Origin: Auricularia sp. M13 | Taxonomy: Eukaryota > Basidiomycota > Agaricomycetes > Auriculariales > Auriculariaceae | NCBI GenBank assembly: GCA_037042915.1 | Contig: CM073198.1 | Span: forward strand, 2,852,001 to 2,916,000 | Reading direction: 5' to 3' | Length of the DNA: 64,000 nt | Shown here: one piece after another, positions 55,599 to 64,000 of the stretch | How the letters are laid out: each line of letters opens with the position of its first letter | Numbering within the stretch: the stretch's first letter is position 1 | Made by a program: the position numbers and the translations under genes | Notes under the pieces: generated by a model | What the model was told of the DNA's origin: nothing | The model's database searches: none | Seen by the model: the letters and a program-made list of their open reading frames with translations, nothing else

Positions 55599-56224
55599 CG
55601 GGGATGCTAACCCGGATCGCTTGGGTGCATGTTCGCAACGGTGCAGCGGAAGGCTCGTTCGGACGCAAGACGCCCCGGGCACAGGAGCCATACGCCTTCA
55701 CCAGCGAGTACGCGCACAGCATGTCGTCTCACGATGCCAACTCGGTGCGTCGTGGCTAGACAGCTTGCGCAACGAGCGATGCAGCTACGTATACGCATCT
55801 GTGTGATCGGGGTGATTGCGGCTGCAGAAGCCGCTCGAAGGACGCTTTGCTGCGAAATGTATTGTACATTACGACAGCTCGTGACGACATGAGGACATTT
55901 GCGATAGACATAGGACCCTTTTCCTTTTCTATGATGACTGGGAGGAGCCTTGGGACAATGGGAAGATACCTAGTGCGAGCGAGTTGCAACAGGGGCTTTC
56001 TGACCTAGTATGTTGCTGATTTCTGTTTTGGGTCCAAGGACCGTGAAAGCTCCTGAGTCCCTTTGCACTTGCCCATTGCTCAGGTTTGTGCTCGCTGTGC
56101 TTCCAGTTCTCTTGTTGATTGTCCAGATTGGTCGCTTCTCTCCGTAGTTGGCGATTGCCGAAACTACGGTTTTGCGGGCTGTTGCGATTTCCTTGTCCGC
56201 GTTGCCCGCCGGTAGCCTGAAGGG
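55599..56224. other. Intergenic: 3' flank and RhoGEF promoter, no gene seen
   Basis: 626 bp between two plus-strand genes. The open frames present have no support from splice sites or families. Confidence 0.5.
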
Positions 56225-59200
56225 ATGGACATCGACGACCAGCCAGACTCGCCCACGCTGGGCTGGCGGACGAGCGTCGACACGCATAGACACGGTGGGC
56301 AGGCAACCTGCGCGACCGGCTTATTTGACTGACTGAATGGCTTCCTTTACTGTTGTTTCTTTGCCATTTGCTTTACAGGTGACCCCGACGAGACTGCTGT
56401 GCTCTCCACCAGCACCAGCACAGGCGTTATGGAGCGGCAGCCATCGCAGTCGGCATTCTCGTCGAGCACCATATCTGCCCGACGGTCGCGCGCGCAGCAG
56501 CACGAGCGGCAGTCAGCTCCGGACATGCATCACACGCTGTCGATGAGCCACACGCCGCCAAGCTCGCGCCCCCACTCACAGCACAAGTCCTCGTACAGAC
56601 AGGACCAGCATTCCACGCCGCCGCTACCGGATGCGCCTTCATTCTTCCGCTCAGACCCGTATCCCAATGCGCCGCCATCGCTCTCGTCCAGCATGTCCGG
56701 CTCGACGTCGACGCGCTCCAGCGCATACACCTCGCCCGGCTCCACCGCTGCTGCAGACTACGCCCGCATTGCCATGCCCAGCAGCGACGAGTATGGCGAG
56801 CTGGCGGAAACGCTCCATGGCGACGACGACAAGCCTCCACTGCACGCTAGCTTATACGGCCGCGAGCGCCAGGGCTCTGAGTCTTCCCACGATCTCGATA
56901 ACCAGCCTTCAGAACCAAGCCGCTGGTCCGAATCCTACACGAGCAGCACCCGCTCACGTGCGAGCTCGTGGGTCGGGAACGGTGGCGAGCTGAAGCCCAA
57001 GCCAAGCTACGACTGGCACGCCGCGGGCGAACGCAACGAAGAGATACTTACGACGGATGACGAGGACACCGAGGACGAAGACGGCTTCGCACAGGCAGCC
57101 GCTGTCGCTGTCGTCGAGGATGGCAGGGGGCTGATCGTTCATGGCCAGGGTGTGCCTGTCGGCTCGCTCCAGGTCATGCCTGGTATGCCTCGTGTCCATT
57201 CCACATTTCTCTTCACCCCTGGCTGATCAGCGTCTAGGGACAACGCACTTGTTGCTCGCTTCATCGCTCACGCCCAACCAACTGCCATCATTTTTGGTGC
57301 AGACGCTCCCGAGCATCAGCAGCTCGCTGCTAGCACTCGATATCTCCGCCAACTTCCTCGTCACTCTCCCGCCGCCGCTCGCGTCATGCGTCAACTTGGA
57401 GGAGCTGAACGTCGCCGCGAACCCGCTCCGCGCACTCCCGAGCTTCCTCTCGAACCTCACCTCCCTGCGCGTTCTCATCGCGGACTCGACCGGATTGCAG
57501 GTGTCTTCGATCCCATCCTCGCTCGCCTCCTTGAGCAATATTCACACTCTCAGTCTCCGGCGCAACAAACTGCACGCGCTGCCAGCTTGGCTATGCTTGT
57601 TGCCGAGTTTGGAGACCTTGCTTGTGGATGGCAACCCGTTCACAGGGCCTTGGGAACCTCTTGTCCAACCACTGCTCACCAAGATACCGATGACGCCCAT
57701 GTATCCGCCTAACACGCCCGCGCTGGGAACCTACCCATCAGACGACATATTAGACGACTCGGCACCGCCTAGCGCGGACCCGGCCACTTCCTCGTACTTT
57801 CCCAATGTTGAGCCAGACCATGAAGATCAGACGGTCAGGTACTCGGACTATAGCAATCGCAATGCGCCGCCTCAGTCCAACTCGAAGTCAATGTACGAGC
57901 ATCCATCCTCGCCCGGGTCGCCAGGCTCCACGTCGGAGCGCCATGTATTGACACGAAGGGGGACTGCACCCAGCAGGCCCTCTCGAAACCCAGCCGTTGT
58001 ACAGCATCTGGCCGCGCTAGAGCCCGCAGGCTCCTCTCGTGGTGCTGCTGCCGCAGAGAAGCGCGAGTCCGATGACGAACAGACGTCCTCGCGTGGTTCG
58101 CTTCGTCGCATGCGCTCTGCCGCAGAGCTCCGTATGGCTTTGGAATCGGCCGAGCGGCCAGAACGACCGCCCATGTCTCGCAACGGATCGTCCGCGGCTT
58201 CGCGCTACCAGAACATTTTCCCTGCAAATCTGAACGCCGAACTCGACGTCAACGAGGATCCAGACTCGCGTGCGTCGCAATATGGCTCCGTGTCGAGCCG
58301 CCGTCGCATGGCGCGCGCAAACACGACGACATCTTTGTGGGACGACAAGGCAACGCCGCTTCCATCTACTGCAGGGGCGACGATGGATAATGAGGGGGGA
58401 CCAGGGTATGGTGGCAGCCACATCAAGAATGCGAATGCGACCACCAAGCAGGGTCGATGGGGCTTCCTCAAGAAGATGAGCATGGGCAAACTTAAAGGCG
58501 AGATGGGCCGCGGTGAAGGGTCCACCACCCCGAATACGGTGTCACCACCGCGTCCAAGGACCGCCGGCGGCGGCGCCAGTGAACCGATGGCACCGATACG
58601 CCGTGGTCTCCCCAGCGAATCCGCCATTGATCTGTCCGCTTTGGGGCTGCAAAGCTCGGCTTCATCCTCTGCCACCTCCTCCTTCAATCCCAGCCCAAAT
58701 CCCTCTCCTGGACTCCGCAACCAGCCCTCAGTGCCCAACCTAGCCATTCCCGCTGCGCAGTCATTGCAGCCTTCTCCGGCATTGTCGCCACCCTCGCCAT
58801 TCCTTATGCCTCCTGGCCCTACCCCACGTTCAGCGAAGCGTCGCTCGTTTTTACCTCTCGACCGTCCCATCGTCGTCTCCACAGCGGACACACTTACGCC
58901 ATTGTCAATCCCTCCCAGCTCGTCAAGGAACACTACCGTCGTAGGCGATGAGGATCCCGACTTGGACGCCAAGTCACCGTTCTCGGAGCCAACACCGCAG
59001 AGTGCGACGCCCCCCGATCCACGAATGAGCGGGACCCCACAAACGCGAGCTTTGCGCTCCGTTATGGCGTACTTACGAGATTTATCGGACCTTAGCGCCG
59101 TGAGCAAGGGTTCGGTGAACGGGACGGCGACGTCGAGCGTAAACTTGTTGACTGCGCTCAGCCAGGACATGAGCTTGGGAATGGGTATGGGCATGGATGA

Positions 59201-60802
59201 TCCGTCGCTGAGACAGCGCAGACCGACCATTGGCGAACGTGTGGTTTCCGACGGCTCGTTTGCAAGTTCATCTTCGGATCCGAAGGACGGCGCGGAAGGG
59301 AATGCGGAGGATAGGAAGTACAAGGAAGACAAGTCCAGGCGCGCTATGATTGTCCGCGAAATCGTCGAGTTCGTTTTGCGAATTATTCAGTCTATTGATT
59401 ACTGACGTTCCTTTATAGGACGGAGCGCACCTATGTCAAAGGTTTGCAAGAGCTCGTCGACATATACATCAAGCCAGCTGCCGTCCCTGTTTCGGTGCTG
59501 GGTAACACTAGTGGGAAGGAGACTGTTGTGCCGCCCCAAGAGCGCAAGATCGTTTTTAACGGCCTGGAGAGCCTCTGGACATTCCACAAAGACTCCTTCC
59601 TGCCTGCATTGGAGGCCGCTGCTGTGCCTCTGTTTGCTGGCTCCGACGACGAGGACGGACATGTGTCAACGATGGTGGCCATCACCATCGCCAATGTCTT
59701 CCTCTCGCATGCTGCATTCATGAAGATGTATTCCACATACATTAAGTACGTTTGACATCTCTTGAATTGGCCAGTATACTCACTTCCTGCAGCAATTTTG
59801 ATAATTCGTTACACCGCCTGAAGGAATGGACGAAGAGCTCGCGCTCTCAGACTACCACGCCCGCCGTTACTCCGAACATGAGCAGCCCTCCTTCGCCGCC
59901 AACTGCCATGGATCTTTCGACATCCTCACTGTCGACAAATCAGCGCAAGAGGATCAAGGCGTACTTGAAACGGTGTCGCGTTCATCCCCGCCATAGTCAG
60001 CTCAACTTGGAAGGTTACCTTCTGCTGCCTATTCAGCGTATACCGCGGTACCGCCTTCTTCTAGAGGAACTGGTTCGCGCGACGCCTCCGAAGCCGAATA
60101 CCTACGATGACCCCCTCGACCGCGCCCTCAACGAAATCTCGTCCCTTGCGAATAACATGAACGAGGGCAAGCGTGATGCAGAGTGGCGCAAAAAGCTGGT
60201 TCACTGGCAGACCAGAATTCGTGGCAAGTTTCCCAGCCCGCTTGTGCAACCCCATCGGTATGTTTCCATAGCGCAATATTGTTACGATGCTGATAGACTT
60301 CGATAGTCGGCTCATCATGGACGGGCGCCTCCTGCTCACACGCGTCGTCAGGAAATCAGTGACCGCCTGTGATGTGGTGAATCCGGGTGGCGAGAAGACA
60401 ACTGTGCAAGTGGACTGTCTCATCCCGGAGCTTACTCCGAGATACCTCGTTGCCATCCTCTGCAACGATCTCCTCGTCTTATGCAAGGATCCGTCAGGTG
60501 GAAAGGATCCAAACACATTAGTCGACCTCTGGGCGGTCTTGCGTATGCAGACTCTTCCTCAACCGGCGAGCGTCGTTCATGGCAATGGTGAGCCCTCAAG
60601 AAGGGCTGGTGCCTTAACTAACACTTGTCACTTTAGTCTTGCGCATCGTCGATAACAAGGCCATACTGTATTTCGACACAACGTCGTCCTCGGAGGCGCT
60701 AACCTGGTCTCGCGGTATGCCTTCTACCGTGAAAGCTTGCATCAGTCACTCACACTGAATTCAATAGCTATCAACCTTCATGTCCCTGCCCTGAAGTCAT
60801 GA
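56225..60802 (+). CDS. Rho guanine-nucleotide exchange factor with LRR, DH and PH domains
   Basis: ATG at 56225 (MDIDDQPDSPTLGWRTSVDT); an intron ends at 56378. The N-terminal 300 residues are Ser/Pro-rich with an acidic TTDDEDTEDEDGFAQ stretch. After an intron at about 57183-57236 come at least five LRR units, for example LLALDISANFLVTLPPPLAS, CVNLEELNVAANPLRALPSF, NLTSLRVLIADSTGLQ and NIHTLSLRRNKLHALPAWLC. A long disordered Ser-rich stretch follows to about 59300. The DH domain spans KYKEDKSRRAMIVREIVE, then TERTYVKGLQELVDIYIKPA, and RCRVHPRHSQLNLEGYLLLP with IQRIPRYRLLLEELVRATPP, its signature helix. The PH-like part (RLIMDGRLLLTRVVRKSVTA, RYLVAILCNDLLVLCKDPSG) ends WSRAINLHVPALKS at 60802. 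It probably activates Rho1, Cdc42 or Rac; which one is unknown. Confidence 0.9.
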
Positions 60803-61158
60803 CCTATGCACCTCGCCGTCTGATCACTTGGAATCTGTTTTATTACACACTTCACTGGCCCTCTGCATTCATCCATAGCTCATTCATGCCCGAATTACCT
60901 GTCCTCCCGCATCGTCGCTCAGCCTCACACTCGTTCGCTGTATCACGCTCGTTCGTCCTCTCCGGATCCGCATCTGTGTCAAAACTATCTCATGGGTTCA
61001 TGCAATGTCCTCTCCTTTCCATCTCTCTCTCTCTCTCGTTTCTTATTTGTTTATCAATCATCCTGCATAGCTGTCCTATAACTACGTACATGAGCCCTAA
61101 GTTGTACCGACTATCCGCGGGTCAACGGGCGTTCTGCAAGTTGTGGAACACGCCTGCT
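60803..61158. other. Convergent intergenic region with (TC)n run
   Basis: 356 bp between the RhoGEF and IPI1 stops, probably both 3' UTRs. It is rich in C and T on the plus strand and includes a TC dinucleotide run. No gene supported. Confidence 0.5.
61022..61037. repeat. TC dinucleotide microsatellite, 8 units
   Basis: Perfect (TC)8 run within the 3' flank of the RhoGEF gene. Confidence 0.8.
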
Positions 61159-64000
61159 TTACAAAACGTATCCAGCTTCATCAGTACCATTGACCGCCCA
61201 TGCGACAGCTGCCCGCAACTCAGTAGAGTCTCCGTGCCGAGCGAGGGTGATTGCCACATCCAGAGCTAGTCGTGACAAACTCCCTGCGCCCTGCGAGCAT
61301 GCGGCGGCTCGCAATTTTGCAAACGGGCCGGGTAGTTTGCCTCGCGTTTGGTGAGTGATCATGAAGTAAGGGCACAGACGGCTGGTCATAGTATTGTAAA
61401 CCTTCGGCAAAGAGTAAGTACCATGGCCACCAATGAAAGACATCAACTGACCGCAGTGGGTTGAGCCGAACGTTGCGAGAATCGCAGCAGGAAGATGAGG
61501 ATCGTCTACAGGTAAAATGGTGAGCAGTGACGACGGGTGTAGCAATGTTATCGACCTCTGTCAACGCCAGGTTGGTATCTCCAAGCTCCCAGCACAGCTT
61601 CGGAAGTTCTGCCAGCCATCGCTGGACGTGTGGCGAGAGCGTCGGAGGTAGGCGGAACAAGCCATTATATTGACGCTCAGATTGCAGCTGTAGGTTTCGG
61701 TGAGCTTGCTGTGAAAAGGAAGCGGGACATTCTCACAAGTAACAAGCGGGCTACAAAGGACGTCGCTAAAGGCTTGACTGGCCCGGATGTCGAACACTGG
61801 ATCGCATGCTGCACGGTCGCAGAGAAAACCTCGTCTTGAGTCGAGTTCGCCGACGACGATGAATTAGACGAGTTCAGTAACGACCAGATGCTAGGTAATA
61901 AGGAACGGTAAGCATCCGCGGATAGGGAGTAGGCGACTTTGCTCTGAACCACGGTCAAGAAGGTGCGTGGATGGATGTACAGATGTACGCACCGTGTCGA
62001 GAAGTCCAATCACAAAGTCAGAGATCCTTTCCACTTGCGCGGTAATCTCCAGCGGACGCCGCCGCTGCTTTCCTTTTCCGTTTGGACGGGCGCGATGGTC
62101 CTCATTCGCGACGGAGGTTGATGCATTGTGCTCCAATGCGTACAGACCTGTAAGCTCGCAATAGATGAGATTAAGTCGTTGCGCCGAGGTTGCGAGCTAG
62201 TCCGCGTCAGCGTGTTGTCAGTCAAATGGTTTGGGGCGCACTTGGTGGTCACTCCCTGATACATGAAAGGGGAAATAGGTTTCCATGTACCCTAATAGAG
62301 ATTGAAGGTCGGACATGGCTGTGTGTACCGGCTCCCCGCGCTAGAGGGGAGCATTAGAAGGACTGAGTGAAGGACAAGTACCACAGAGCAGCATACCAGG
62401 TCCCCAGAACGGAAGATCTGCGCGTAGAGTGTTCGCGTAATTTCCGCGACGACGACTACAGTGTCGATATCCATCTGGACTGATGGCGCTGCGCGAGCCT
62501 GGATAGACGTCAACGACGGCGCCCCTTCTAGGAAGGCTGCAGTAAGCATAGGTTGGATGGAGTGTGCCAATGCCTATGTCAAATGATGAGTCATTTATGC
62601 AGGACCTACGGTGTACTTACGGCGGTGCGTAATGCTGACGAGTATCCAGACGATGTCGATGCTGAGCTTGCCTGCGCTGACGAAGTCGCTTCTGCTGCTT
62701 CGGTCAGGTGCAGATATTCCCAGCAGCTGGCACGCGCGGCGGCTAAGAATGCATTTCCGTTGTCGGGCTCTTCGTCGTCCGGTTTCCAGACGGTCACTTG
62801 TTGATCGGAAGAGGACTGTTCGAACACCCGAAGAAAGGCTTCGAATGCTTGACGGGTGTTGAAAGATGGCGCAAAAAACCAGGTTGGGATTGTAGAAGAA
62901 TTGTTTTCCTCCTCGCCAACTGCATGACGCATGAACACGGATAGAGAGCGCAGTACGAGCAACCTGGACTGCAAAGCTGAATATAGCAACACAGGTACGT
63001 GGCAGGAGCTTACAGCAGGTGATAGGACAGCGCCTGATGTTGGAGGAGTGTCTAGGAAGATTATCAGCCGCTTGATAAGAGCGAAACCAGCCCACGGTTA
63101 CCACTGGATTCGCCACGAGAAGAACTAGCGTTCAAAAGGGCCAGATATCCACTGAGCACTCTTCGACCGTCAGCAGCACTGCCTGTGTTGCCAGATGCCT
63201 CGGACCAGCCGCGAGTTACAACGTCGGGCACCGCGGCGAGCAGTACATCGAGGAAGCGAACACCGTCGACGCGAATCTCGGGAAAGATATGTGTTTGTGC
63301 CGAAGTCACAAAAAGGAGGAGAACCGGGGCATGGGGCCGCACGGTGTCCTGAAATAAGGTCAGTACCAAAGGCCACAACACGACGACAATGCTGACAGGC
63401 GAGACCGACTCAAAAAACCACGAGAAAAACGACAAGAGCGCTTTGCGCACTGACGCATCCTGCATAATGTATTAGGGCCGTCAAAAACATGCTTCAATCG
63501 GGGCATACCTCGTCTGTAACCAAGGGCGCACAAAATCGGAACGTTTGAGTGAGAGAGCTCTCGAGGAGTTGAGGATGCGCCTTCAGGAGCTCCTTCAGTC
63601 CAGAAATAGCGTCTACGCAAGTTTAACCCCTTGGAAAAACGGAACGCTGAAGAGAGTATGTACCTTTGCGGACGGTGGCATTGTAATGCTTGAGCTGTAC
63701 GAAGAGCTCGTCTATGCTCAGATTTCGGCGTGTCTTGGGGCCCCGTCGTCGCTTTTATCTGCAGTGATACTTTGCGAAGGTAGTGCGATTGCTACGCCGC
63801 GATGTCAGAAAGGCGCTGCAAGGGGCTCGTGCTGGGAATGAGACTCACATCGCGCTTTGAAGGACGTGTCGACCGCATTCGCAGCTGCAGCTTTCCCTTT
63901 GCCGAGCTTGAGCTTTGCTTTCTACGCGACGCGTCAGATCGCAGCCCAGCATCGCAAGCGCACAACAGACTGACTGAAAAGTCTGCCGCCTTTTCTTTGC
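61159..64000 (-). CDS. IPI1: IPI1/TEX10-like pre-rRNA-processing protein; 5' end beyond window
   Basis: Component of the Rix1 complex for 60S pre-ribosome maturation and ITS2 processing. The partial first exon gives KEKAADFS, then across an intron KAKLKLGKGKAAAANAVDTS. The next exons read IDELFVQLKHYNATVRKDAI, SGLKELLKAHPQLLESSLTQ, TFRFCAPLVTDE, and DASVRKALLSFFSWFFESVS with HIFPEIRVDGVRFLDVLLAA VPDVV, which together are the conserved IPI1 N-terminal armadillo block. The C-terminal two thirds, down to the stop at 61159 (VAWAVNGTDEAGYVL), are helical and poorly conserved: PEDDEEPDNGNAFLAAARAS-like, SLTSIQARAAPSVQMDIDTV, ERISDFVIGLLDTVRTSV and HCGQLMSFIGGHGTYSLPKV. About ten introns. The start codon lies to the right of 64000. 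Confidence 0.88.

Noticed and set aside
58205-59332. 375-codon open frame on the minus strand
   Set aside because: Antisense to the Ser/Pro-rich part of the RhoGEF gene; no family feature.

Overview
Genome type: this is nuclear DNA of a basidiomycete fungus, most likely an Agaricomycete. Genes are compact and broken by many 45-65 nt GT-AG introns. Neighbours often share short divergent promoters. The gene families fit: a beta-flanking protein gene and mitochondrial intermediate peptidase (both classic neighbours of the A/HD mating-type locus), Prm1, a secreted GH74 xyloglucanase with a fungal CBM1, and many proteins with Ser/Pro-rich tails. No mobile element, CRISPR array, rRNA or convincing tRNA was seen. 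About 31 protein genes are supported; the first (GCV2) and last (IPI1) run off the window. Exon borders were read by eye and are given only where they matter.

Layout. 1-12.4 kb: glycine decarboxylase P-protein (GCV2), an ARMH3/DUF1741 protein, a small PPxY membrane protein, an amino-acid permease, an acyl-CoA dehydrogenase and a polytopic membrane protein of unknown role. 12.7-22.9 kb: a mating-type-A-like neighbourhood with beta-flanking protein, PRM1, an NR2C2AP-like protein, a tyrosine phosphatase and MIP, but no homeodomain genes between them. 23-28.3 kb: a WHIM1-domain chromatin protein, a FAM32A homologue, a TMEM115/rhomboid-like Golgi protein and a small unknown protein. 28.8-36 kb: GH74-CBM1 xyloglucanase, an LRR protein and a short-chain dehydrogenase. 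35.9-47.8 kb: COG1, an ERI1-type exonuclease, mitochondrial bL17, SMP-30/gluconolactonase, mitochondrial acyl carrier protein and cytosolic aspartyl-tRNA synthetase. 47.9-64 kb: mitochondrial aspartate aminotransferase, a Gin4/Hsl1-type kinase, an NPC2-type ML lipid-transfer protein, a MARVEL-like protein, an LRR-DH-PH RhoGEF and the ribosome-biogenesis factor IPI1.

How the genes relate: most are housekeeping genes placed side by side without operon logic. The real groupings are the conserved mating-type-flank block, and divergent pairs such as acyl-CoA dehydrogenase/membrane protein, NR2C2AP/PTP, AspRS/aspartate aminotransferase and NPC2/MARVEL.

Caution: several conserved genes (GCV2, the PPxY protein, NR2C2AP, probably the permease and the 28 kb gene) carry single-base frame breaks, most of them apparent one-base losses in short homopolymers. 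I read these mainly as assembly errors rather than pseudogenes.
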